Assembly (NCBI RefSeq): GCF_964204865.1
Contig: NC_135262.1
Location: 8,680,001 to 8,744,000, forward strand
Origin: Styela clava
Lineage: Eukaryota > Chordata > Ascidiacea > Stolidobranchia > Styelidae
Direction: 5' to 3'
Length of the DNA stretch: 64,000 nucleotides
Positions 25,332 through 37,233 of the stretch are shown here, in pieces (the first letter of the stretch is position 1; each line of letters opens with the position of its first letter). A program made the translations under genes and the position numbers. The notes under the pieces are model-generated. The model was not told the DNA's origin. It did no database searches and saw nothing but the letters and a program-made list of their open reading frames with translations.

Positions 25332-26610
25332 TCACCATAAACGTCCATTTGAAATACGATGATCGACGAAACGACTGGAGGCACGCGGCTCGGTGGCGCA
25401 CTGTTTTCAGATGAACATAACTATATAGGATGGAAATGATTTTACTCCAGCTTTTCAAAACCATCATAGCCTTGAATGAAATGGACGCCTGTATCGAGAC
25501 ACATATCGAGCGAGGGCGTTAGCAAACAACCCATAAAAAAAAAATTCAGTGATTCGGGTTGCATGAACAACAGGAAATAATTACGACCGTAATATTAGCA
25601 GAAATATTGCTAAACCTTACGAGAAATCCTAATTCCATGCTGACGCTGTTTGTCTGCTTCGGGATAATAGTCAACCGTTTTATTTTAATCGAAAATATTT
25701 AATGCTATCGCAAATTTACTATGTAGTATTAGCCACGCCGGTGGCTAATAGAAGCTAACACAGAGCAACATTGCTTCGGAATTTATTAGGTCGTTAGACT
25801 AGTCGTGTTTTGTTCAAGAAATTGATATTGCAGTTCATTTTAATGTGGATAATAAGTCTTGTTAATAAATAATTTCAAGAAAATATTGCAAGCGTTTGGG
25901 TGTAGATGTACCTATCGACATTATAAAAGTTATTTCTGCATATTATTAATACGAATACTGATAATTTTTATGTGTAATCTAATCGAAAGTAAATTATAAT
26001 ATTTAACTTTACTTAACGAAAATGTGTTTACTATTTTTACACATAGATCAACTCAAATAGATCGTCGAATGAGCTGAAATTTCAAAACGATTGTTTCCTA
26101 TGCTAGACTGTTACGAAATCTATTTCAATAAAGATGTCATCGGGGATAATTACTGTTGTATGGTGATAACTATGAAGATTTGTTGCACTAACATTACCTA
26201 TTATTTCATTATTGATGTAGGCTTTTTTACCGCGTAGTGCATTTTTATGTTGATTAGCTTGCCAGTAAAATTTGTCGTTGAAAATATAATAGCAAGCGTC
26301 GTTTTCTGTTAATATTTTGGAAATATGGTGGCAGGGAACTGGGCAGAAAAGTAAAGGTCACCATAAGTCACGGGAAGATAGCAAAGACAATAAAGCTGTG
26401 GAAAAAAACGTTATATGAACAAATCGTCCATATACTGCCTAACTGTTTGAACATTATCTTCTGAGCTACGTCCAAAAATAATTACAGTAATGTGAACAAG
26501 CGTTAATTTGCAGAAGGGGAATGTAGGTCATCTTGCTTCGATATGCTTTTTATTGACTCTGTAACGCCTGTCTAAAGCGGTCTCCAATTACATACCGTCG
26601 CGCATCAGGA
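25332..26610. other. 3' UTR and intergenic sequence
   Basis: No gene seen. The 3' UTR of the Shisa-like gene probably occupies the first part; AATAAA-type signals lie at about 25864 and 26127. Confidence 0.5.
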
Positions 26611-26618
26611 GTCTAGAC

Positions 26619-27452
26619 CAGGGGTACTCAACTGGCGGACACTTCGACGATGCTATTTGGACCGTGTCTTGCTTGTTTATTTTGGCAACAAAAGCATCGT
26701 TTCATAGTTTCAGATGATTTTAATACTATTTACATACACAGGGTGGAAAGTCTATAGGATGTTTTCCCTACCTTTGACCCCAGACAGAAAATGTTTTCCT
26801 ATACTTTACCATTGCAAAATTTTGGATGCGTATTTTGCGAGTGTTTCAGTGAGTTGACAATTACAAACTAATTTACAAGCTCAAAACCATTATTTTAATT
26901 GAATTATACAACCACGTCAGGCTCATTAAGCTTAGTCTATCGCAGCTTTCCCGGGACTCATTTTTGATTATTGTATCTTTGATTATTGTAGCTTATCGGA
27001 AGACATAATGACAATAACAATACTCCATTTACAACTAATTTTCAGAAACACAACCAAAAACTAACAAATAACAAGCGGCCTGTTTAAAGCCATGCCGTGC
27101 TTGAATATATGTTTGAGTAGTAGTATATATTTACGGTTTGAGTGAACGGAGTGTCTGAGCGGTTTTAAAAAATTTAATTGTTACGCCATCGTTGACTTTT
27201 TGCTGATTGGTCATTGTTATGGAAATAAACAAGAAAAACGATACTTGGGTAAACATCCATACATTTGCCGTACTGGTATCGATGTGCGACATGTGTATCC
27301 ATATTTGTAGGCCATTCATTGCCTTTGTATTTTATTAATAATGCATTTTAAATTTCGTTTTTTTAATGAAATAAATTTTCTGAAATGTCCGGACCCCAGT
27401 AATTTTAAAGTTTTGTAAACGGACCTTTGGTGAAAATAGTTGAGTAGCCCTG
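26619..27452. mobile_element. hAT element with perfect 8-bp target duplication
   Basis: An 834-bp element. The left end is caggggtactcaact; the right end, reversed, is cagggctactcaact. It is flanked by an exact copy of gtctagac on both sides (26611-26618 and 27453-27460), which fits the palindromic hAT target preference. No intact transposase is visible, so it is non-autonomous. Confidence 0.85.
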
Positions 27453-27460
27453 GTCTAGAC

Positions 27461-30400
27461 GTCTAAGGGGACGTGCTGTAAAACGAATAAAGAGTGTGCG
27501 TCCATGATATCGCATACATAGAAAACAACAATGTCCCACGCTTTTGTGTTTTTATTGGAAATCAAAATATTTGAGAAAAGTAACGAGAAAATGGTACCAA
27601 CAGGTAGGCAATATAAATGTTAAGAGGTTCAAATAGAATTGTTTGATCGATCGATCGAGTTCCGATACTTCTTACACCGATAGTACAATCTAGATTCTAA
27701 AAATGTATTCCGACAAAACATCTTCCAGTAAATTCCTTCCTCCTTTTCATCGATTTCGGTTCATAATCACCACGAGTGGCTACTACATTTTCCTAGTCGG
27801 TTTTCGTCCACCAAAACGCTAAAATCTTTGTGAATTTGATTCCAGCTCAACGCGAAAGAAATTATTTGTTTAATTCTTTATGATACATTTTGTGTAATGA
27901 AATCAGTGAATGGAAAAGTTCCGAATCTCGTCCTATGGGAATATCAACTCTGGATGAATTCTATACTCTACTTTACATTGTTTCATACTCGGGGTGTCAA
28001 ACTCACAGTCCCCTCCTCAACACAACGTATACCAGGCGAATGATTTTGACTTGTGACAAAACAGAGAAAACTTGGATGAAACGGCTTGAAAGCTGGGTGC
28101 GATCAATCGATAAATGAATTCGATTTGGGTTTCATTCATTACGCATCAACCCGCAACGAAAATTTGGTCATAAATTAATAAAAAATGCGAACGAATGAGA
28201 AATAAGGTTGTTGTCATATTATTTCATACAAGTATATATATATTATGTTTATGCAGTTTGAGAATAAGGCGGGAGATATTGTTTTAGTAGCGTCAGGCCC
28301 ACCATCACAAATCGGCAGTATTTGCAATGTCTTCTGTTTTTTTTTTCAATCATTTTCATGCATGAAGCTTCGCTTCATTTAAACAGCAATGAAACTATAT
28401 ATATATATATATATGTTATAAAATCACAATGCAAAAACATTTTCAAGCTGGCAAGTCCTGGAGCATAAATCAGCGCCCAAATAAAGATGTCTCACAAAAA
28501 ATACTTTTATCATACAATATATGCTCAATCGAAGTAACAATGCAAGTCCAGAACGTGAGTGGGCGAAATCGGACTTGCTGCATATTATATGCAATATGTT
28601 ATTTTAAGTTTAAATTGGTAAATTACGATATCCTGGTCAATAGACCAATCAAAATGGCGCTTACGTTCATGAGATCATATTGTCATTTGTTGTACTCCTG
28701 ATTATGCAGAATAGCACCGGTGACACGGAGACATTTGTTTGCGGGTTGTAATTTGTTATGCATATTTCTATCTCAACCTTTTTTTTTATTTTTTATCTCA
28801 ACCACCCGTTAATTCAATTATCGTCGCTGAGTGACTTGGTAAATACGTTGTATATATATATATATTTATTCCAATTAACGCGGAAGGAATCTGTTGCTCG
28901 TTAACTCTATCGATTAGTTATAGACCATTTCTTTCTTTGTTTCAATTTTGGTTGGTCATTTCACAATATTTAGAATAAAAAAACAATACATGTATATATA
29001 TCTGCAATTGACTAATGTAAAGCTCCAGGTTCACGAAAGTCTTATTATAGGCCTTAATGTATGCAAAATATGTGTGAAGTCTGCACCTGAAGGTCTTCAC
29101 TGATAATCAATAATTCACAGATGTACTTGATGCTGTATTAAAATAAGTATTTGACACACCCATGAATTTATTGGATTTTTCCATCAGTTCGGTATGTATG
29201 GCCCAGCATTTTTCAGATCATAAGGGAAGCAGTACTTCTAAATAAAAGTTTTATGCAGAAACTGTTGAGTATAAGATACGCGTTGATGAATTGAATATGA
29301 TGACTGATGATATATTTTAGATTACGAGGTGTGAGTAAGCACTTTATGCATGTTGTTAGAGTATGCTTTGAAAGGCAGTTTTGTGAAAAACTAGTGGTTT
29401 ACGTTTCATGTTTTCTAACGAAAGATACCAATTGCATGCAAAAGGAGACCATCAGGTGTGTGGCTGTGGAACCTGGGAAATTGAAGAATACAATCATATG
29501 TACCATTTAACAAATAATCACATTTACATAATAATCAACTCGAATGACAAATTCTGATCACGTGCTTTAAAAGTTGTCCGCCAACTATTTTGACGCGCGC
29601 GTGATGTTCTTAAGAACAGCGAAACAAATAGGACTTGTATCGCCTCGGGGAACAAACGTTTAATTTTCATCTACATCATAATTCCGTATTGGCTAAGTGA
29701 AGTCTTGTCGTTATTGGACTGTATATAGACTAAAGCCGCAACATATTATCGAGTATACGAATTGGTGAGAATAAATCAGGGATATGTTGAGGTTCAAGAG
29801 AGAAAAATGGCGAAGTTGCAAAAGATGGTTGATTAATATAATATTCTGTCTTTTCTGGAAGATTTCTGTCATTATTGAGATTTCTTTCAGATTGGTGTTA
29901 CTCGTGTATTTCTCTATAAAACTTCTATCAAAATAGATAATAAATGGGGAGATTATAGCGATATAACTCGTTATTGAAACGAGTTTCTGATTGGCCGCCA
30001 CCAGTTTTTCCGACTACAGTGAGTCACTTTAGATAAGTTCTTTCGTCGGAAGATCGTTGAAACGTTCGAATTACGCAACATCTTAGTAAGATTTATAACG
30101 TTTTACAGTCAGAACTGCCTCTGGGCTCTCACAGCGTATTTCACTCCCCTACTTGATAGGTAATTATGAGCAATATCGTAAATTTTGTGAATGCTACAGT
30201 AGTTGTTCAGCTATGGGGATGAGATAATACGGATCTTAAATACACTATCATCACGTACAATGTTCTTTGTCAGACATAAATCGGTGATAACTATTTCAAG
30301 TTTACAATCCATTATCGCGAAAAATAATAGTTCGGCAATTCAAACACAAAAAACTTGTTTTAGAAGTAAGGTTATTTTTGAAAGGTATAAAATTAGGACA

Positions 30401-30806
30401 ACGCGCTGTAATGCAGTTAGCATACGACGTCGCAACTAGAGCTTTGGATATGAATATTAGCAGCATAGATATTTAAAAACTATTATATTACACTAACGAT
30501 GAGTTATTGTTAGAGATTAGTTGTAACGCCAGGTGTTTTGGAGACTTTCAAGAGGCATGTTAGTTAAACTAGGGAGGATGATGATAGAAAGAAATGTTAC
30601 AGAAGTGACAATACTTCACACTATGGCAACTGAATTTTAGAACAGTTGGGTAGTTCTTCAGCAATATGCATTAAGCCCGTTTATACGAATGGAAATAACA
30701 AAATAATAGTTTTTACAGCTTAGGTTAGAATACCACAAGCTAACGGTATAATATGTTCCAAATACTTCAATGAATTCCCATCGCTCATTCAACAAAGCAA
30801 TACAGA
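27461..30806. other. Intergenic region
   Basis: No gene recognised on either strand; open frames are short and without domain features. A (TA)n microsatellite lies near 28391-28413 and another near 28850-28865. The end of the interval should hold the promoter of the gene starting at 30807. Confidence 0.5.
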
Positions 30807-33800
30807 ATGGCAAAATATAAATGGGCTGTAACAACAGTGTTAACTCTGCATTTTCTTCATAACGCTGGATTTTCGTCAGGTAAGAAGATGTTTATACTCA
30901 GTAGTGTTAATTGTACAGTATAGCTGCCATCGGTCATTTTTAAGGCCGTGTAATAAAACGTGACTAAATCAGGCACTCATAAATATGTTAATAAGTTGAA
31001 TATTAAAATTCTAATTCTGTTTTTTCCGAATTGTTGTATTGTCTCGAGGCGCCAAATCCGCCTCTAGATTGAAGATTATAACCCCATCAGTGGCTTTGTT
31101 AGTAAACCGCTTGGTGACTTTTTTCCTGACGTATAAGATGAGTTTGTTTCCTAATCGATTAACTGATGATTTAACTGTATACATGCTCAGGGAGCTTTTA
31201 CGATGATGACTACTATTATGGATCCGGGGACATGCCATCTATAGATACAAAACAAACACACCCGTTTCGAGATTTTTGTTACGAAGATCACGATTGCACT
31301 GACATTTTCAAAAAATATTGTTGTCGTGAAACGCAAAGATGTTGCTATGTGAGGAATCAGGCTGGGATTTATGCAGGAGCTAAAAGAACGTGTACGAATT
31401 CGTATAAGCAATACACAGGAGTAACTTGTCCTCAATCGGATTTTTCTAAAATTTATTGCTGTTATGAAGGCTATAGATGCTGCAGTGCAACAGATATTAT
31501 GAAAGTAGGCCAATTCGTTATATATATCATGTTATGTCATTTGTAAAGTTTTGAAATGAATCTAATGTAAAAAAATTATTAGTCCAATAGTTAGGCTTAC
31601 CATACGTCCCGCTTTTCAGCGTCTTGTCCCGCCGTCCCGACAAGTCAGCCAAAAGTCCCGCTTTTGCGTTCAGCCATCCAGCATAATACACGAACATGTT
31701 CTCGTTACTGATGTTGCTGTGTAGGGCAACGCTAGCGTACTTACTGAAGGTGAATGCGTTATTTCGTTGTTTCCCGCTAACATTGTTAGCAAACGTATCA
31801 CATGTAAAATCAATTCTAATTGTTCTTGTTCGGACGTTCGCGTGAATGTAACATTGAACAACGTTTATTTAAAGGTGTTATCTACAGAAAAGCATGCTTG
31901 GGCGAATAAGTAAATTCTCAATGCTTGAAAACGGCAGACTATTTCATTAACATTTATTCCTTTTGCTGTACATAAAAAACTCTAAAATTCGGATCATTTG
32001 TATCGTTAGCGTCTATGCCTTTCTAATTTTCGAACTGAACTCGATATTTAGACAGAGAATATGCGCATGAACTCTCGATGACAATATAGTTAATGAAGAC
32101 AGCCGGGATGGCTCAAATGTAGGCCCATGTAGTAAAATCGGAAACTGTAAAGTTACAGAAGGCGTCCCGCTTTGAAGTCAAAAAATATGGTAACCCTACT
32201 AATAGTTCACCAGTACTTTTGCAGCAAACAATACTTAATTACAGTTGGATGATATATATATGTATATTTTACTTAAGAGTATATCGCTCTCTTTGACAAA
32301 ATGATATTGACTGGTACAATATTATACCTCCATTTTTTATCGAGACCTATACTTGGACAGGTTTATTAAAAATTATATATGTATAATATTGTATATATAT
32401 ATCCCCTATTTAGTGTATTAGATATACTGATCGTGGTGAGTGTATAAAACCTAAAGATGACCAAGCACAACTGAATCATGTGTATGTGTCTATCAATAAC
32501 AAAATATTACATAATGCTGAGTGAACTATATTATTATTATTATTTTTAAAATCTAGATGACATCATACCCCGACCCAGATCGAGACGCAATTGACAAATC
32601 GGGGTAAGTAATAAAAGTTAGGGATTCAGTGAGAATTTTGAAGACATGCGTACAAATTGTGCTGGCTTGTGATCTAATTATTATTTAATGAACAACAGCT
32701 CATCCTCTGGACTAATTGTAATTTTGAAAGAGCTCAAAACTTATATGTAATGGCACTTCTGTCGTTTCATATATATCTTTTAATTTTGACTCACGGGCAC
32801 TCATTTTCTACTATAATTATTGAATTGATCAAAACATAGGATAGTTCGCGTCAGAAATTGAATCACTAATAATGCTTCTGGCGATACGACTGGTAAGTGT
32901 TAATACTCCCAAAAAACACGTATATTTTTGTTACAGTGTCACCAGCATGGGAGCGATCGCGGGGTTCGTTTTCTTAGCGGTTATCGTTGCCGGCACATTA
33001 CTAACTATAGCAACAAGATATATTAAAGTTAAAGTTCGTAGACAACACGGACGAGCTGGAATCCAGTCACAAGCCTACATAGATGCTATGAATCGAAGAT
33101 TAAATGGAGAAGGTACGACAATAATATACAACAGTATTTCATTTGTGATCATAAAGTCAAAGTAATAACTATTATAGATTGAATTAATTGAATATACGGT
33201 ATCTTAATTTGATTGACTTGTTGTTCACTAATTTCTGAGAGACTTTAAAGCCAAAATATTCAAAAGTAATTAGAACATTCCGTTTGATAGTGCTTTTCCA
33301 TTAAATGTAGCTCGCATTGGACAGTGTTACGCATTACCTGTTTAAATTTTTGTAACCAAAGCCAACCTCGTATCAATTGTTCATAAGGAAAAATCAGGCA
33401 ATGCTCTCAATATTAATATACACAAGCCTAATTTTACCCGCATATAATTACAAAATGAAGAACCATACCATTTTGTTCGTAGGAAACTCTGGCAACAACA
33501 ACTCTTCTGCTACCGGTACAAATGACAGCCAGCTCCCTCCTGATATATTCTATATCTCTCCATCACCGGGCGAATCACAAGACCTGGATGAGGTAAACGT
33601 GGGACCGCCACCTACATATGAAGAGGCAGTTGCAACGTGTCCGGTTGTAGCAGAGGAGAGTTCACGTCAAGAGCAAGCGCAAACACCAGAAATGGTCAGG
33701 CCACAGCAGCGAAACTTCAGATTCAGACCACCTACACGACCAAGTAGACTAGACTTTATAGAACTGTCGGTCTTTAAAAACAATTTGAGTTCTGTATCTG

Positions 33801-33868
33801 AAGATGATTTAACTCCAGATACCGTAACAACTATAACAATACCAAAGCAAGAAGCGTCGAATGCTTGA
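30807..33868 (+). CDS. Shisa-like membrane adaptor with two tandem six-cysteine units and a PPxY tail
   Basis: Five exons: 30807-30879, 31191-31504, 32557-32603, 32937-33112 and 33483-33868. All are GT..AG with consistent phases and encode 331 residues. Residues 1-24 form a signal peptide (hydrophobic VTTVLTLHFL) in its own phase-1 exon. Residues 54-76 hold six cysteines (C54, C60, CC68-69, CC75-76). Residues 92-122 hold a second set (C92, C104, CC114-115, CC121-122). Both units are in one exon and both end CC-x5-CC. A linker rich in D and P precedes the transmembrane helix (about 149-173), followed by basic RRQHGR. The tail has PPTYEEA (246-252), a canonical WW ligand. Shared architecture suggests paralogy with the gene at 22.4 kb. 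The role as a trafficking adaptor is inferred from the family. AATAAA signals lie near 34040 and 34216. Confidence 0.85.
31592..32198. mobile_element. hAT-like element in intron 2 of the tandem six-cysteine gene
   Basis: A 607-bp element. The left end is taggcttaccata; the right end, reversed, is tagggttaccata. Subterminal cgtcccgctt appears near both ends. The flanking 8-mers ccaatagt (31584-31591) and ctaatagt (32199-32206) agree at 7 of 8 positions. No transposase coding seen. Confidence 0.75.
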
Positions 33869-35340
33869 AAATAATTTGCCCCAATAGAGATTGGTATGGC
33901 GGCGTTTCTTCTCAAAATCTCGTCAAAACTTTCTGATATTTCAGTGAGTAAGGTGATAACACAACACAAATACACTATTCAGGTAATTACTCCAGACTAC
34001 TAACAGAAAAAACTGAAGTAAAATTGAGGCAAGTCGTCAAATAAAAATATGTATTTTCTACAAAGAAGCGGTGATGTTTGACATTTTTTGAGATCAAAGT
34101 GTACTTCAAGTCATTGCTTTTGTTTACATGCTCGGTTCAACAAAATATCACGATTTGTTTTACCGTAAATATATACTACTACGATTTGACATCTTGCCCT
34201 GGAGTTTTTACATCAAATAAAATATATTTCTTACTAACCTCGTTTTGAAAATATATAATATAATATTGCTTCATTTCACTGATTTCGTTAAAAAGTAGTA
34301 GTCAGCACCGGACTTCCTTCTACAAAGTGGAAATTGAAGCTTAATTTTTGTTGTTGTAATGTACAGTATAAAGAGCGCATTGCCGTTGCCATTCAGTCAC
34401 GAAAGCCGTTTTTTCTCATACGAAACCATTGAGGTGTCAATGTACGAAACAAGTGTTGGGAAATTTAAATCGGTATAGGTCAACCTAATAACCGAAAAAC
34501 ATTGATGCAGAAGCAACTGTTGCCAGATTGCGAGGGTATAATTGGCCAAACCCAGCTGACAATTTATTATTGTATAGAATTTCCAACATATGAATCTCAT
34601 GGGCATAGGATAGTTTGCACTTTTCAACTTCATCTTAATCTTGTAAATTGATCATTAGAACCTGTTACAATCAGCACGAAGTTTCATATATTTTTTTCCC
34701 CAGTACTGACAGCATTTTATTGGAAGATGGTCGGTATGAACTTGTGACCAAGCATAAAAAAATGTATAGTTTTGACAGCTATGCTCAGGCCTGCTTATAA
34801 TTATCCGTGTACAATGCGCGAAAATGCTGCATCAAAGTAACATAGCAGAACATGGGTATTGTTTTTTGAACTGCGAGTTATTTTTTCCACCATAGAACGG
34901 CCGATGCTTTTGATTTATATGTAAACGATATTGCTGATGTTGTTCTGGATCATGCATCTCACCATCTTCAATTCACGTCGATCAATCAAAAATGAGTAGA
35001 AAAAAAAAGATCAGTCAGGCTATTACGTGATTATTTATATGGAATAAAATAAGATGCTAATTAACTGATAAACTCTCAACAAAAGCGCACAATGGTTAAT
35101 GGTATATCTTGTATCAACTCCTAGGCCTGTTCTTCGATGATGCGCTCATGATTTATTTTAGATAACTATCAGCAGGTCATTAACAAAGTCATGTACCAGA
35201 TTTTAGTTTATCACGCGGAATTAAATCTAATTAAACCTGAAACCTAACCCCAAATCCATCAAGACTGTATCTATAATAAAATTGTTCCCACTTACCTTAT
35301 ATTCATCACCATCTGGGGTAGCCCTGTCATTACATCCGAC
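33869..35340. other. 3' UTR and intergenic sequence
   Basis: No gene seen beyond the polyadenylation signals of the preceding gene. Confidence 0.5.
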
Positions 35341-35342
35341 AT

Positions 35343-35500
35343 GCCGTGGTTACGGCAGCAAAATTTTACCCGCCTTTGGTTTTCAATTTGCTGCCGTGGT
35401 AACGGCATCTCGCCATTGGTTTATGGCAGCTAAAAAGTCAGTCGCCATGGGTTTGGCCATAGCGGCCATGGTTTGGAAACCACGCTATGGTTTTGCGGCA
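35343..35500. repeat. Cluster of short imperfect palindromes
   Basis: At least five short units of the form gcc(g/a)tggtt..ggc occur in about 160 bases: gccgtggttacggc (35343), gccgtggtaacggc (35393), gccattggtttatggc (35412), gccatgggtttggc (35443) and gctatggttttgcggc (35484), with partial copies between. Several can fold on themselves. An 89-codon open frame crosses the cluster but shows no other coding sign. Confidence 0.5.
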
Positions 35501-35553
35501 GCTTCAGACGCCACAAAATACTTGAAACTGCACTTGCAATTTAGAGTCTAATC

Positions 35554-36345
35554 CAGCGTTTCCCAAACTGTGTTCCGCGGAACACTAATGTTCCGTGAGC
35601 GACTTCCGAGTGTTCCGTGGAAAATAAATCAAAAATACGTCTAAATGGGTCACCATGGCGATCTTAGGGATCGTGGAGTTGTCGCCCAACCGACCGTTCA
35701 ATATCGTGTCACCGTTGGCACAAAGCGGACTTACTAAGGGAGGGTAGGGGCATATTCGTTAACCGTCGGCCTAGCTTTTTGACTGTTAAGTTCATTATCA
35801 TGTTTGCAGCAATCCTTTTGGTTTTGCTATAGGCAAACAGGTAGGTCTTAAGAATAAAGGCAAATGGTCAACTCTTCTTCCGTCATCTCTGTCTGATTTT
35901 ACTTTGAAATGCTGAATAATTTACTCATGTTCGATAAACTCGTTTCAGCAGATCGATAAACTGCAGCTCGCGAAGTTGCAGAAAGTACGTCTATCTCCAT
36001 TAGACGTAACATTATAGAGGCAAACACTACGTAATGGAAAGTAAACGATATAGAAAGGTAAAATGAATTTGTTGATTCATATACACAGCATTCAAATTGA
36101 GAAACAATAAAACATTTATAATAAATGAAATATGTAATATATTCAATCATATTTTAGGTATGTTCAACATAATTCTGAGAATAGTTTTTGCGGCGCATTT
36201 GGCAACTCGCCACAACGAACCCATTGGGAACCGCTACATTACACTGTTTTTCTCTAATAACTTTACCCTTTCATTTTTTAGTGTTCCGCGAGGCGAGATA
36301 AAAAGTGTAAGTGTTCCGTGGCCGAGAAAAGTTTGGGAAACGCTG
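35554..36345. mobile_element. hAT element
   Basis: A 792-bp element with perfect 15-bp inverted ends (cagcgtttcccaaac) and subterminal gttccgcg(g/a) motifs on both sides. It is flanked by gtctaatc (35546-35553) and gtttaatc (36346-36353), which agree at 7 of 8 positions. No intact transposase. Confidence 0.85.
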
Positions 36346-36353
36346 GTTTAATC

Positions 36354-37209
36354 TATCAACATGTACAATAGGTAAGGTATTTGGAATTACAGTGATCTGC
36401 CCATTAACACGTCAAACAGAGTGAACGAAATATTCGTTTGGTATGATATCATGAAATTAAGAAATAAATTTTACAAATTACCTTCTTATTATAAATCGTC
36501 AGGGCAGCCACTGTTTAAAAACTTTCACTATGGTGAGTAAGTGACTGAACACATAGATCATTGATTTTTTGCGCGGCTGTCGGTGATATATTAATACGTA
36601 GACTTTGTAATTTAACAGTAATCAACAACGCGTGAAAATATTAGGCCTTTATTTAATTAACAAATGTGATTGACTTCACGAATATCTCATATGCTATTAT
36701 TTGATAAGCAAATATGGTCATTGTATCACGCCCGCTTCCTTTGTCTATATCGCAGTCGCAGAATAACATTTTTGTAACGATGTCCCAGTAAAATCACCAG
36801 AATGGTATACATAGCCTGTTACGACCTCATAAGTGACTAACCTGCGGTACGATTTCAGGCCGTTGACCTTTTTACAAAATGGCGGTTTAATTATAGTTTT
36901 ATACATTGTCCGGGCATCAGTCAACGATAAACCAATCATAACCAGAAATTTATCAATAGAACGTTGCTTGATTATATGTAAACATTTGTGTACTCAAGGT
37001 AAAATGGAACCGGAAATTTTCTCGTCACAAATTCTCTTACGACGACCATGAAAACAATGTTGATGTGACCAGTATTTACGGACTGATTATTACGACTGTC
37101 TAATAAAAGTTGAAGCTTTAACACCATGTATAAATTGCACGTTGTAACTGAAAATTACTCAAACAAATTGTGAAGGACTTGAGAACAATTCGCATATTTT
37201 CGCGTTTCG
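36354..37209. other. Upstream intergenic region
   Basis: No gene seen; it should include the promoter of the type I membrane protein beginning at 37210 or 37234. Confidence 0.45.
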
Positions 37210-37233
37210 ATGAGTTGTGATATTTCGAATAAG

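Noticed and set aside
28391-28413. (TA)n run
   Set aside because: Simple microsatellite, common in AT-rich animal DNA.
29711-30001. Minus-strand 96-codon frame
   Set aside because: AT-rich sequence with no start context, domain or splice partners.
35282-35551. 89-codon open frame over the palindromic motif cluster
   Set aside because: It is explained by the repetitive GC-richer motifs; no splice signals or homology.
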